Notes: generated by a model from the sequence alone, not told the origin. A stretch of 64,000 nucleotides of DNA from Dermanyssus gallinae (GCA_003439945.1 QVRM01002216.1:310001-374000), one strand, 5' to 3'. Positions 37,960 through 49,991 are shown, counted from the stretch's first letter. Made by a program: numbers and translations.

Positions 37960-38687
37960 TACAGCGGAAATAGGTAACAGAACGATGTACGTACATTATA
38001 TATAATGATAATTAATCAATAATGATTGTACGTGTAGATACAATAGAAGATTCGGTTTATTGACGGTTTATATAAACTTAAGTGCTTAAGTTCAAAAACA
38101 GTGCTTAAGTTCTTGTAAAAATAATAAAAGGAGTATTTTCGTCTACAAGATGTTCAACTCCCCGACCACGATTCTATTGTATATATATATATATATATAT
38201 ATATGCGACGAGCAGCAACGTCGTGAAGCATTATATGTATTCTTCTAAATAAATCTATAAAAAAATATATGTATATATTGACTCTACTGACGTTATTAGG
38301 ACTACAACATTAGTAAATATTTAGATAAGGCACGGAAATCTGAGCTCCTACCTGTAAAGAGCGGAAGTTGATAAAGTTAGCTGGACAGTCTTCAGGGAAT
38401 GGTGGAAAGATATCGTCGCCCATCGGGTCCTCGGGCCCCAATGGCATTCCCGGTTGGTACAAGCCACAGTTCTCTATAACGATATCCTGTGAAATGACAC
38501 GAATATTTGTTCATTCGCAGGCACAGCATATACTGTTACTACTGTCATCTGCGACGCCAAGTATCTAAACTCTTGTTGTCCTTGAACAACTACCACTTTT
38601 ACTAAACTTGCCTACCAATGGTATCTCAGAAGATATCCATTACAAACACTGTACTACATATAATCATAAACCATATATTATATATGG

Positions 38688-38733
<46 letters not shown>

Positions 38734-41705
38734 GATCATCCAGAACATTCTATCTGATCGATATAGCGAAATCAGAAATGTATATTATACATACAAACGA
38801 TTACTTCAGTCAATCGTTTATACACCATCTTCTATAACCACCGCTTCCTTAATGAAGAAATACATCTCTAGAATTTCCGGCTTTGAGGTGCAAACAAGTG
38901 GTCAAGGTGATTCTTCATCGCCTTTTTTGGGGACGTTTGTCATGGTGGAATACGATGCCTCTACGATTGCACAGTTTGGGGTGCTCTTCAACGACGTGCT
39001 GCTTCAGACGCTGCAAGCAGCTGGCAATTGTTTTGTTGATCTGCAGAAGCTTAGTATGTAAGGCTTTTCAATGCTATCAGACACACACCATATTCTTCAT
39101 GGCATGAGGGTTTTCTTTCGCAACTGCATTGCTGAAACCATGACCTTTTGTGAGTTACGTTGTTGTAGACGACCGCTTCTCATTGCTGTTAATCAAGTTT
39201 CTCATAAGATGTTTGTCCCTTTCAAGATGAAGGTGTTTAGGCAGTTCAGCATGTCGTTTTACGGTGTTACGACTCCGCGCGGCACTAACACATCGCTCCG
39301 TATCACGTTTTAACGGATAATTAGGTACGAATGAACTGGCACACGTCATGCGCTCACCATGAGTGCAATCTCATCGAGTGTAATATGCCTCTTAAAATCT
39401 ATGAGAGCAATTATTTCATCTGTATCCACCGTAGAAGGCCGACCCGCGCACTGCGGCTTGATTGCACACAGGCCCGTAGACACGGCAAATATTTGCCGCT
39501 GAGGCAGCCGCATTTAGTCCTTATGGGTAATGAAAACGCATAATTGCACGTAAATGGGTCTCCATAGGTGCTATTTTTCTTTTACTCACAAAAATACAGC
39601 GCTGTGACATTGAGATACATTCAGTAGGAACTGATTCGCCAAAGCACAGACCACAACAATAGCAGACAACCTCTGTTGACAACCATCTCCAGCCCCGTCA
39701 AAAGCCACTGTCAAAAAAGATAAACAGCAAACGCGTGCAGAAAGTACCTCGACGGGAATGTCGCTCTGAGTATTGATCAGTTCCACCTGGCGTATGACGC
39801 CCATGCCTCGAATAACCCGGCCGAATAACGTATGCTTTCCGTCCAGATGCTTGCAGTCGCCCACTGTGGTGATGTAGAACTGACAGCCATTTGTATTCGG
39901 CCCACTCGCCGCCATTCCAATAAGTCCCGGCTGATCATGCTGAAAAAGAAAATATACACACAAACAGTCCCATTATGTTTAAAAGCGATATGGTTCCAAT
40001 GGCATTTCATAAGAGGAATAAAGAACAGAAAGAACAACGCACTGCTTGGGAAATTGTTCAAAGTGGCTACCGGGGGTTAGTGAGAAAGAACTGGCCGTAC
40101 TGAAAGAAGTGAAATGAGGCCTCCATAACGGGAGCAATCAATCAAGTTAATAATGTTGCTTTTTGGGATTTGCCTGCATTTTAAAACAAAACACAATTTC
40201 TTCGATTCCCAAATGCCATGCGTTTGTTGAGATTTGCACAACTTCTAATACACTTTTCACGATTATGTCCCATTTGTGGCCTCATATAATAAATCGTTCA
40301 AATTTCGATTTGAAACGGGTTGAAAATTACTCGCTACTGTTTACAATCAAATACTAAAAAGTAATCCCTAACAAATTTACTTATCTCTGTTCGGCAGTAC
40401 ACACATCAGGGTAATAATTGTTTAATAATTTGCCTGAAAGAGAATCACCAGCGTTCATATAATACAAAATAAGACGACGCACAATGATAGAACGGCCCAG
40501 GCCATGTAAAGTCAGGGTAACTTCTCTGATGTACACACACACACTCCTCTCTCGAGAAATGCTGCGCGAGACGAGATTGGTACCCTTATAGCTGCAGGAA
40601 TGTTCCAGAATATTACATTCTGTCCCTACTGATGATAGAAGTAGACTAAAAATAATATTGCACATTGTATTCGTACACCGGTTCCGCTCGTTCATAATCG
40701 CTGGACCCCTCTAGGAGTAGACCACATGGTTCGATTGTGGTAAGCTGAAATTTCCTAAGCGCCGTTATGTCCTAAACGACACAACATATGTGCTGAAGAT
40801 TGTTCTAATACCCTTATGACTGGCCGTTATTGGATGGTAGATCAAGGGTCTATTGTCGATCCTTCCATTTTCTCGCCGATATCAGGCACTGCATTTACGT
40901 TAATCTTAGTTTAGCTAATTAAACGACCTGTGTGCCAGAGAACTGCCGTATTCCCGGTACTTACATATTGTGCCTACATTTCATATATGCCGGTTTGGAT
41001 TCGGAAAGCCGTTGAGCATATGTAACACATACATGTATATCCCTGGAGTAGAGAACATATTTAATATACACTTATATACCATATAACACAACATTGGTAA
41101 GATATAAGCTCCTAATAACATCAATGCCTGTCTTACACCTCTAGCAGTCTGTATCAATGGATAGACTGCATTAGTGGTGCCTCGTTATTCTGATAGGCTG
41201 CTCTCGATTTGCTGTCTTCAAACGTCCTCTAAGCATTCTCGGAGATACGACACGAAATGAGAGTTTTGCGTCCGATTTAACCTAACCCGGCTACACCAAT
41301 AAAAGCTGCATTCAGAACTGAAAGCATATTCTTATGCAACAAAGGTCAGATGTTTTTTTCGTACAGCCTATTTCTCTTCAATTTCCCCAAGCTGTAGGAT
41401 AGCTCACTGTTCGTCGAAGGACGCTTGGTTCTTCAACGTGCAGTTTATAAAATAAGATCTAGGAAACACACAAGCCACATAGTTTATTGCAACCGTGTCC
41501 GTCGTTGCAAGACTAGCTCACCTTAAGCCATGGTCCCTCGTTGGAAAACACCTTTCCAAAAATCGAATCACTCCCTGTGCCATCATTGTTCACGACGTCA
41601 CCGCCCTGAATGGCAAAGCCAGGTATGACTTTGTGAATGCGGCTTCCCTGTAACCAAATGCGCGCAAAAACGTCGACTTAACTGACTAATGAGCACTACC
41701 CTCGC

Positions 41706-41742
<37 letters not shown>

Positions 41743-44700
41743 GGAATTAGATGAAAATGTTTTAGATTTAATATTGGGATCCTCGCTCTGACGAAATTTT
41801 CCGACAAATAATGTTATTAGGCATACAGCAGAGTAACCCTGCGGCAGAGCTTGGCGCTTTGTCCAGGTCGGAGCGTAGGGCTAACGCTGTTTCTGCACAA
41901 TTTCATTGAAGAACACTTGTTTACACTCCACTACGAATTAAATAAGCGTACAAGACCTGCTTATTATCAGCATATGTATGAGAATGAGGTACTAGAAAAA
42001 TACTCACTCGGTAGAATAACTGCTTCCCGGAGGCGCCCACAGCTGTTCCAGTGGCAATCGCAATAAAATTGGCGACTGTATTCGGGAACAGATGCTTCCA
42101 TAGCTCCAAAACAACGCGACCAACTGAAAACCAAACGGTTACCAGAATCAAACAAAATCACGTTAGAAAACCGTTCTTCTAACGCTTCGAACTGTCACTC
42201 CGTTCAAACTGGATGTTCTTGTGCGGGTGATCCTGACTGCATGTGCGACATACCTCAGTGGGGTGGAGGGGGCTCAATATTCCCTTGATGTCCATCCCCA
42301 AGCAAGCTCTATGAGCTCCTCGTTAAACAAATGCCTGCAAAACGCTCAGCAGCCCAGTGAGTTCCTCGCTGAAGAAATGCCGCAGATTCCAAATTCTTAT
42401 AGGGCCAACTCACTGGTCCGCCTGCGTGGATAACTTCATCGGACTTCGCGCGAACAAGAATCATCTACTCTCATCCTCAATTGATGCAGTACTGCTCGAT
42501 ATATAACGTAACCAAACATGAACAACTCTGTATCATTGCTGTTGAGCTGTGTCCCACTGTACGACAGTATCGATCTACTAAAGTGTCGAGCCCGGTGGCG
42601 CGGTGGCATGCGTCTGCGCCTCGCGACCGGAGAAGACACATAGGTAAATCACGCTATGCGGTGTTCCTTCTATTATATATGTATGTTGGCTGATTAATCA
42701 GAGAGTGTTTCACAGCTCTTAAACGGAAGTGCAGTGTCCTCCGTGTCCGTCCTCCAGTTCGCGTGGGAAAGTAAAGCGAAGATGACAGCGTATCCTATTA
42801 GCGCCGCTGCATCATTCGTTACAAGTCAGCGTAAAGAATTCCTTTCTTAGACGCACATGCGAATCAATCAAAACATTTACACACTTCAAGTCTCCGGTGC
42901 TCACTGAGAACCAACTGGAGCGTGGTATAGATTTCGTATTTTGGTAAAATAAGCGTTTTGTTTGCTAATAGAATTGAGAGCGGAGTGCAGAAACGCTTTG
43001 CTTAGGGATGATAGTGTATCGATGTAGCTGGCCAGATATTCCTTCACAAAATGTGCAACTGAAATAAAACAAGTCTTTCTGTGGAGAAACTGGACATACC
43101 AGCGAGGAGAGAAGAGTATTTGTGAATCCAACGCTGCCAAGGCTTTAACAGCGGCGTCCGACGTGTATGATCAATTTTAACAGGTAATCTCTCTAGAGAA
43201 ATCTATTTGCAACCGAAATGATGCCCATTCAATGTGCACTTTACAATAAACACAAAGTTACCTTTGTTCAAAGTATTACAATATATATTTATATATGATA
43301 TACAACGCACATATACACGCCCATCTATGTCAGTATACAAAACTCCCCAAATATCCCACAGTGACAATGATCGCAGTAGGAATAATATAGAATAATCCTA
43401 AAAATTTGCACACTTTCCCCTGGATATCTTAGGTCGCCTGATTTAAACGCAAACCTGGCGCAGCTGTCTTGTGCATCTCTATGACAACATATGATTCAGT
43501 CTTTCGGTCGGTCCTGGCAACTTACTTTGACTTGCACGTCAACTCCGCTTCAGGGTCGACTGTCCCGAAAATCAACAAAGAGCAATCTGGGCCAGTTTTT
43601 AACAAAGTTAGTGGTATAACCTTACGTTCGCTTGCTCACAAAGCTCCTTAATAGAGCTAAGCGACAGTTTGTCTCGGTTTACCTTACATCATCGAGCTTT
43701 TACACAAGTCAAATTTTAGTCTGAATTATTACAATTACAATAGTATTACAAATGTGCATGCATGACTTAATAGCATTCGCAAGATGCGTTGAGTAAACTC
43801 TTGCTGGATTGGACCACTCTAGTTGGATTGATTGGCTGAGTGAAAACCTAGTTGGAAATCCGGATTGGGCCTAAGGAGAAGCCTTGGCAAACGGTCTAGA
43901 CGGGCATGGCCACGAGTTACTATTATAATTGTTTACTCATGGACAAAACATCTTTCAGATAGATAAGACCGAAATCATCTAGAGGAATATCAGTCGATGC
44001 GTGCCGGCTAAAGTTTGTTTAAAAGCAGCAATCAAAGGCCTTTGAAAGATCGAAATCAATACAATGGAAACGCCGCCTCTGGTTTAAAAAGAGGCTCCAG
44101 TCGTGAATCATCGTGAGTACCTATATGGCGGTTGGTCGCTCGAGAAATCATGTTGTTGAGGGTCGAACATGTATTCAAAGGTAGACCATATTCAAAGAGA
44201 GCTCTAGCTGATCAGCACCTATTTTCTCAAATGACATCTCAAATTAGGGAATGTATTATACGGGGAAAAGTTGCGCGGCAGGTCGGAATTTTCAATGGAC
44301 TCCGAATTCCTCTCCTTACAAATGAATTACAAGAGCTATGCAGAACATATTCATCAATTAAGACCCCAAGAACATATGAACCAAAGGTTCATCTATAAAC
44401 AGAGACATCTGTTTACAAACTCTAGGAGGTATGTCGTCGGGCGTCAGGCTGCATTTAGATTTCAATTGTCCTATTTTTGCAATCACAACAATAAACATTC
44501 TGTAATCATAAATTAAATAATAAATTGAAGACTGTTATCGCAAAATGGGTGTGATTCTTCGAGAATGCGTGCCTATCGACAGACCTTCTTTAGTTTATTC
44601 GTTCACGCTTATTCATGGGGGAAAGCTCTGTACTAACGCATCTTGAGAACGCATATTACTCCGAAGTCGCGTCAGTGAAAATGCCATTCGATTTACTCTG

Positions 44701-47700
44701 TGCATGAGTTCTATTAAAAAAGTGAGTGCAATCAACAAAGCGCCTATACACCTCTTCAGCATCATTGAAACTTTAAAAAAGTTCATCCAGCTTACAGCGG
44801 CAAAGTTCATACAACAGTCGCAACGTGGTCGTCGCCACGTTTTATTTCGTAGATGTAAAGTTTATCAAGTTGAACTACCTTCGAAAAACGTCTCTTAGGC
44901 TGGTATCTCGGAAATATTTCAATCTCCTACAGTTAATAGCTAGTGGTCTAACGTTTCAATCACCTTGCGGATCACCGTGCATTGTCCAGAATGTGTTTGC
45001 TCTATGAACATAATGACAACAATTTTCGATTCGAACTTGGCAAACTGTTCTCACTACGATTCTGCGAGAATGTTCGTTAGCCAACGTTGGATGTCTTCCA
45101 AACGAAGCAAATTTCCTTCCGTATACGCACGGTGCGTTCAGTCTATCCATTAGACTCACTCATGTGCAGTGCAGGAAATACGAATTGTGTATAATGTACG
45201 ACCGGTCAGGGTCTCTCCGATGAATTTGTGTGATAGCGAACGAAGTCCACCAGGCCAATAAGAGTGTGTGCGTCTACTATTATGGACTGATGTGTTCCGA
45301 ATACCAACACCAGTTACGCATATCCACGCCGCCGCCGCTCCGTGCTGGTTAGAAGATTTAGCGTTGTGTGGCTGCGTTCCACTCGACGAACAACATTTTA
45401 AAGTGTATGATACTAAATGTTTTTAAGCCAAAGGATAGTGATATCAATAATTAATTCGTTAATTTGCAAAGGTACCGATGACGCGCATGATGACAAAAAA
45501 CGATTGTCAATTTTGCTCCGTTGAAACTTGTATTGCCGCAGCACTAGCAACATTGAAGTAAGTGGCGTACATATCATTTGATCGCACGTGTTGGGTGTAA
45601 GTGAATATATATATATATATATATACCTGTATATATATATATATATATATATATGACCACAACGGTCTCAAGGTTGCGTCCGCGAGGTGTATCGGTGTAA
45701 CCCTAACACAGGAGCCCAAACTAACCGCAGAAACGCAGATAGTTTGTCGAGACATTTCTTCAATGCTATAGTACAGTAGGCAGCGTAGGAACGATATGGT
45801 CGAAGCTCGGATAATAATTGGCGGCGAGCCACCATAGCGTCCGAAACGAACGGAAAACGGATGTTACCGATCATTATGAAGAGATCGCCATCCACCATCA
45901 ATGATGATGCTGATGATGCATGACGCACCTTATATTTTGCTGGGGCAACCTTTGCTGATTGAGTCTACAATGTCGCCGCTTTGACGCCCTGTCCCAACAT
46001 CGGATTGCACACGCTACGCAGTCATAGGCCTAATCGGCTGAGTAGTATTTAGGAACAGCAAATAATAATAATACTAATAAATGCATTATTATTTCCTTCA
46101 GACGCACGAGAAGCGAAGAGAACCGATTGTCACAATGTCACTCGCCTTACAGCATATGAGTAGTGTTAACACAAGCGTCCTTGGCTGCGTCAGATCTACT
46201 TCATCAGCCTTAGTGTACAACTCAGCGGCGAATAACACTCTCTTTTTGGTTTGGGTACAAAATTCAAAACGATCCTCCCACAGACGATGCTGCGAAAGAA
46301 ATGCGACGCGAGCAAGCCGGTGACACAACAGCCGTACCGAAAAATTGGTCCGCGTACGATTATTTTGCACAACTTCCAGCGAGAATTACGTGCATTAGAG
46401 CGGTTCGAAGAACTTGGGTTGACGTCACACTCCGCAGGGATTGGGATGAAGCCCTATCCCTTGGAGTGTGTCGAGATCGCCGATCTTTTCCTCTTTTCGA
46501 AAATTGAGAGGAAGAAGAATCGGTGCTTGAAGCCATCAAGAGAAAGGTAAACACATTTACTCGATTTGGAGGTGTGCTTCGATCTACAGCCTCATGACAT
46601 GTATAGAACCTGGAGTACATTCCGTCGAATTCTGAGAAGAATTATACTTGATCCCGTAGTCGACCTGTCACATCAATTCCCCCACTACCGCATTGCGCTA
46701 CGAACACACACAGCTTCGGACTCGTAGTCAGCATAAACCTCGAATGCCGCGACACTCGCCTTCAATCTTTTGTGGCAATGAAAACATCATGCAGCTGGGT
46801 CTTCATGGAAAACAAATTATTTTAGTCACACAAACACAACACTGTCAAGAATAGGTAAGGTCGGCGGGAATTCATTCGCTAACGAACAGACTACAACAAG
46901 AGCAATCATATATACATAAATATATATATATATACACCGTCTTGTTGTACGGTGTCTCATTGTCAGTCGAATGCCGAACCAACTCTTCAGATAGCATAGC
47001 AACTCTTCAGAAAAGCAGATGCATACGAAATATATTTCTAGATTGGCCTATATAAGGCAACCACTGGAAACATATGGAAAGATGAAAATATATTGCACAA
47101 TTATGGAACATACACATATAGCGTTCTGACACATTATAGCCAGAGCCGTACCCCTTTTGGAGCTGCTTCGAAAGCAGCTTATCCTACCAGAAGTGCTGTA
47201 AACAATATTGTAACACACGCATATACAAGGTTTGCGACAAATTATTCGATGCTTAATTATCGCCTGGTGAAGCCATAAATGCCAGATTTCCTCATCTCTC
47301 CACCCTATCTCTCTCTCTCACAATATATATATATATATAACGTCGTATTTGTTTTTCCTTAGGCCGGCGTACTGAACTACCTGAGGCGTACTGAAGATCT
47401 TAGCTGTGCCTCTGATAAGTAGTACAACGCGCGTAGCACGCTAGACGACTGTTAGTTTGTCTGGGCGGTGACTGGCTGATTGTTTGTCTAATTGTGTATA
47501 ATGATGATAGTCGTCTTCATAATCACCGCCATCACCACCCACCATGGCCATGGTGGCATCGGGGTGGCCAACGGCCCTCAGCGTCTCGCTGGCGGCTCGG
47601 TGTGCCGCATACCAACAACAAGAGTATTAGAGCAGTACCAACAACAACAGAAGAGATATCTTGGAGGAGAAAAAAAAACACACACACACTCACAATAAAT

Positions 47701-48285
47701 GCGAAGTTCAACCAATACGCAAGTGGTCCGAATAATGCACTTGAAAAAAAAAGAGCAAAAAAGAAACAAATACGCTATTGAAACAAACGTCTACTTCGGG
47801 CCTTCCATAAGTGGCCGCCAAACCACAACGCCAGCCTTGCATGCTTAGCTCCGGTAATTATAGCCAGCCGTGGCTCCGGTAAAATAAATGTGTACAGTGT
47901 ACAGCGGACTTATTTCGACGGCGGCCAGCTCGATTCAATCATAGATTGACGACGGTCCGTCCATTTGGCCATACAGCGCTAATGGCAGATATTAGATTGT
48001 TAGCCGATTGGCTGCAATATGTTTGTCGTTCTGTAGTGGTCTAACTCTCTCATCGCGGCCATACTATACAAACGAAAGTTTCTACTAATCATACGTCACT
48101 GTCTAGAAGATAAATACTTTATCGATTTTTAATTACTCTATATAAATATGTGAGTTTTATTTACCATTCCTTGTGGAATGATGAATAAAACTATATATTT
48201 TGGCATACTTTAAAAAATGCACATAAAGTTGGTTGTCAGTACTAGAGATAAGAGGTTATTCATATTATATATTCGTAGACGGTTG

Positions 48286-48353
<68 letters not shown>

Positions 48354-48642
48354 CAGCCGTCTACATCGTTACGCGCTGCTGGTGTTTTTTCCTCTTGTTT
48401 TGACACAAAATCTCAAGAGACTATTACCACAACACTAGCACCACAAGTATACAGCTACAACAACAACAACAACGACAACCTCGTTCTACTGCGAAAGTGT
48501 TTACGGCTACAGTTGTTGTTGTAGTTGTTATTATTATTACTGTGACTCGATTCTACTCACCCTCTTCGTCTCCAATGCGGATGTCAAGGAAGACGAGCGG
48601 ACTCTCGACCACAGCCGCCGCCGCCGCGGCTGTGGGCTCCAT
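33022..48642 (-). CDS. PPID: Cyclophilin 40 / peptidyl-prolyl isomerase D (nine coding exons)
   Basis: An Hsp90 co-chaperone with a cyclophilin-type prolyl isomerase domain followed by three TPR repeats; acts in cytosol and nucleus. Exons (minus strand) 48642-48561, 42123-42008, 41647-41522, 39939-39748, 38486-38352, 37786-37667, 36372-36154, 34856-34688 and 33266-33022 all have AG/GT borders and compatible phases, giving 467 codons plus stop; vertebrate PPID is about 370. The PPIase domain spans about 15-185 ([42 protein letters not shown]). TPRs run about 220-370, with carboxylate-clamp residues Lys227, Asn231, Asn281, Lys311 and Arg315 intact, so binding of the Hsp90 tail is expected. The catalytic Arg of the FHRIIPGF motif is Lys72. 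A Ser-rich tail with a DDSDSD end replaces the short vertebrate C-terminus. The gene converges on UBA1. Confidence 0.94.
33994..34385 (+). repeat. Dispersed repeat family 1, copy A (in PPID intron 8, antisense)
   Basis: Aligns by eye along its length with the minus strand of 63380-63765: shared blocks include AAGGAGCCGCTTT, GCCGCGTACAGTA and TCGCCACGT, with the spacing of most blocks kept. One frame encodes a Cys/His-rich segment [19 protein letters not shown] that aligns with ECIGRLCYQACTNYHASAC in copy B. The frame is interrupted, so it is a decayed coding element or an old mobile element. Family unknown. Confidence 0.6.
34688..34856 (-). CDS. PPID: PPID coding exon 8 (end of TPR 3)
   Basis: Encodes [20 protein letters not shown] and a Lys/Cys-rich helix ([20 protein letters not shown]), ending in phase 1 at CCAG|GTAATA. 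It corresponds to the last TPR helix and basic C-terminal helix of cyclophilin 40. Confidence 0.92.
35231..35300. repeat. 30-bp direct repeat, two copies
   Basis: TCTCGAGTAATTACAGTATG-centred 30-bp unit at 35231-35260 and again at 35271-35300, one difference, 10-bp spacer. In PPID intron 7. Confidence 0.85.
35476..35518. repeat. Near-perfect 20-bp hairpin
   Basis: ATTCCGTTTTTTCCAATTTT then a 2-base loop and its complement with one extra A. In PPID intron 7. Too short for a typical miRNA precursor; may be a foldback end or a chance A/T palindrome. Confidence 0.85.
35848..35930 (-). repeat. tRNA-derived SINE-like head (PPID intron 7)
   Basis: On the minus strand GATGACGGCTAACGC (A-box-like), an anticodon-stem-like CACATCTAAAGATATGTG, and GTGGGATCGAACC (B-box-like) occur in tRNA order. 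Stems are imperfect. Confidence 0.4.
36154..36372 (-). CDS. PPID: PPID coding exon 7 (TPR 2 and start of 3)
   Basis: 73 codons. [20 protein letters not shown] and [20 protein letters not shown] are clear TPR sequences carrying clamp residues Asn281, Lys311 and Arg315. Donor ATT|GTTAGT. Confidence 0.95.
36447..36502. repeat. (TA)n microsatellite
   Basis: About 28 TA units in PPID intron 6, some 75 bp upstream of exon 7. Confidence 0.9.
36572..36667. repeat. Tandem duplication of about 45 bp
   Basis: Two diverged copies of a unit starting CCTATG..TGAGTTT and including AAATAC..CGTTTT. In PPID intron 6. The minus strand reads as two related 14-residue peptides, an artefact of the duplication. 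Confidence 0.75.
37667..37786 (-). CDS. PPID: PPID coding exon 6 (TPR 1)
   Basis: 40 codons: [20 protein letters not shown] and [13 protein letters not shown]. Lys227 and Asn231 correspond to the first two clamp residues. Confidence 0.94.
38041..38179. mobile_element. Possible 139-bp MITE (PPID intron 5)
   Basis: CAATAGAA at the left end and TTCTATTG at the right end form short inverted termini flanked by TA on both sides, the target of Tc1/mariner MITEs. Internally CTTAAG-containing segments repeat. The inverted ends are short, so chance is possible. Confidence 0.35.
38352..38486 (-). CDS. PPID: PPID coding exon 5 (linker)
   Basis: 45 codons from [10 protein letters not shown] through an acidic and proline-rich linker ([17 protein letters not shown]) to NFRSLQ, equivalent to the linker between PPIase and TPR domains of cyclophilin 40. 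CAG|GTAGGA donor. Confidence 0.92.
39748..39939 (-). CDS. PPID: PPID coding exon 4
   Basis: 64 codons in phase 0, after a pyrimidine-rich TTTTTCAG acceptor and before GAG|GTACTT. Encodes [20 protein letters not shown] and the [12 protein letters not shown] signature. The Phe that packs on the proline substrate in cyclophilin A is Tyr here (QFYI). Confidence 0.95.
41522..41647 (-). CDS. PPID: PPID coding exon 3 (active-site exon)
   Basis: 42 codons, phase 0 at both ends (TTACAG acceptor, AAG|GTGAGC donor). Encodes [19 protein letters not shown] and [20 protein letters not shown]. The position of the catalytic Arg is Lys (AAA). Confidence 0.95.
42008..42123 (-). CDS. PPID: PPID coding exon 2
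   Basis: Acceptor TTTTCAG, donor CGA|GTGAGT. Encodes [19 protein letters not shown] and on to GKQLFYR, matching the cyclophilin helix 1 region. It lacks the CTGEKG-type sequence typical of cyclophilins ([10 protein letters not shown] instead). Confidence 0.93.
42586..42640 (+). repeat. tRNA-derived SINE head fragment
   Basis: GGTGGCGCGGTGGCATGCGT then CTGCGCCTCGCGACCGGA resembles the 5' half of a tRNA and the heads of many arthropod and vertebrate SINEs. No B box follows, so it is truncated or decayed. Confidence 0.45.
48275..48364. repeat. Long hairpin: inverted GTAGACGG arms around a (TA)n core
   Basis: GTAGACGGTTGTATAAATAT at the left and its inverted match ending CCGTCTAC at the right (one G-T/C difference) enclose a (TA)n run, so the whole 90 bp can fold into one stem. 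Confidence 0.85.
48561..48642 (-). CDS. PPID: PPID coding exon 1
   Basis: ATG at 48640-48642 (read on minus) gives [20 protein letters not shown] and then IRIGDEE, the usual first strand of a cyclophilin domain. It ends in phase 1 at GAGG|GTGAGT, and joining to exon 2 restores [10 protein letters not shown]. Intron 1 is 6.4 kb, so this exon is easy to miss. Confidence 0.85.
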
Positions 48643-48997
48643 CGCGCATTATTCAGTCGCTACTCGAGAGACGCGCAAAGTCTTCCTCGTCACGGGATCG
48701 CGTCACGTCATTGTTCTCTCTTCACAAGTTAATCAACTGTCGTCATCGAACTTCGAAAACACTCAGTGAAACTTGCGAATGAAGTAGGTAGTCGCGCGGC
48801 TAGTCGAAGCTGTGTCGACGCTTCCCCCCCCCCCCCCCGGGGAAGCTTCGATCCGGAGAGATAGCGCGGCCAACGGCGGCCTAAACAGTCAGGACTACCG
48901 GCCTTCACCAGCAACCGTAGAAGCAGAGCAGCTGCAACGATGGCCGAAGAGTATATATGAGCTGATTGGCGCGCACGACGTTATCCGTTGTGGTTGC

Positions 48998-49028
<31 letters not shown>

Positions 49029-49886
49029 ATTGCCGTTGTTGCTGTTGTTGTTATTGTTGTTGCCTTTGTTGTTGTTGTTTTTATTGTTGTGTTATTGTAT
49101 CTGGGTTGTTGCTGTTGATGCTGAGGCTGCAGGACTTGTTGTCGATGTTGTCCTCGCCGCGTATTTCGCCGCCGTTCGGTTCACTGGTATTACCGTCGTC
49201 GTCGGTGTCGGTAGCGTTGTTGTTATTGTAGTTGCTGCTGCTGCTGCTGCCGGCGTTCCAGACTTTTTCCTGATTCTGGTTGTGCTGCACTCACTTTCAC
49301 TTGACTCATCATGATCACCACCATCATCATCATAGTGGCTGACGCTGTGGAGCGCCGAATGGAGCGCTTCGTCGCCGCAGCCGTCGCGAGCAATAGCGCA
49401 ATAACAGTAATCGCGGCGGTGCTTGCTAACCACGACGATAACCACGATCATAAACGTCGAGCGTCGGTGCGGCTAGATCTGCAAACAGAGATGACGACAT
49501 CAGCAGCAGCAACAGCAAAAACAGCAGCCATGGCATGAGTACGGACGGGGTAATGATCATCGATACTAGCAGCACAAACTGTCGAAGCAATTCTAGTTCT
49601 AACGACAATAATCGTCATGATTGTGAACAGCGAACAACAGTGTAAACAACGAAGAGAAAGATGTATCAGCGGGTAGGGGGGGGGGGGGGGGGTGCGGGAT
49701 AAACGGGGCTTTCCACTCACTGCCTCGTGTCCAACACAACAGATCTCGTTGTCCGGCGAGGACACTAATAGAACTAAACATGATCAACAACAAGCAACAG
49801 CGACAACAGCAACAACAACAACAGCAAGCAGCAGCAGCAGTACACCCGTGTCATTCATTCTTGAGCGATGGTTTGACTCGAGCGGT

Positions 49887-49925
49887 CAATAACTATCGTA
49901 TGATAGTCAATAACTATCGTATGAT
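49887..49925. repeat. 20-bp direct repeat, two copies
   Basis: TCAATAACTATCGTATGAT occurs twice in tandem immediately before the hairpin at 49946-49991. Confidence 0.9.
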
Positions 49926-49945
49926 CGCCGACGTTACTAAGCGAT

Positions 49946-49991
49946 AGCGAAAACTGTCGCCTAGTAACGTCACTAGGCTACAGTTTTCGCT
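49946..49991. repeat. Strong hairpin (about 20-bp stem)
   Basis: AGCGAAAACTGT pairs with ACAGTTTTCGCT, then after one mismatch GCCTAGT pairs with ACTAGGC around a 6-base loop. An overlapping alternative stem (GACGTTACTA with TAGTAACGTC, 49930-49970) competes for the same bases. Confidence 0.9.

Larger units (their letters stand above)
42124..48560 (-). other. PPID intron 1
   Basis: A 6.4-kb intron bounded by GTGAGT and TTTTCAG on the minus strand. Holds a tRNA-like SINE head (42586-42640), several (TA)n tracts and a long TA-core hairpin (48275-48364). Short frames at 44132-44398 and 46081-46550 show no family I can name with confidence. Confidence 0.7.

Noticed and set aside
44132..44398. 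88-codon frame considered as a reverse-transcriptase fragment
   Set aside because: No YxDD box or other RT block, and no matching neighbouring frame.
47539..47556. Perfect 18-bp palindrome CCACCATGGCCATGGTGG
   Set aside because: Too short and lying in an ACC/ATC-rich stretch; chance is likely.
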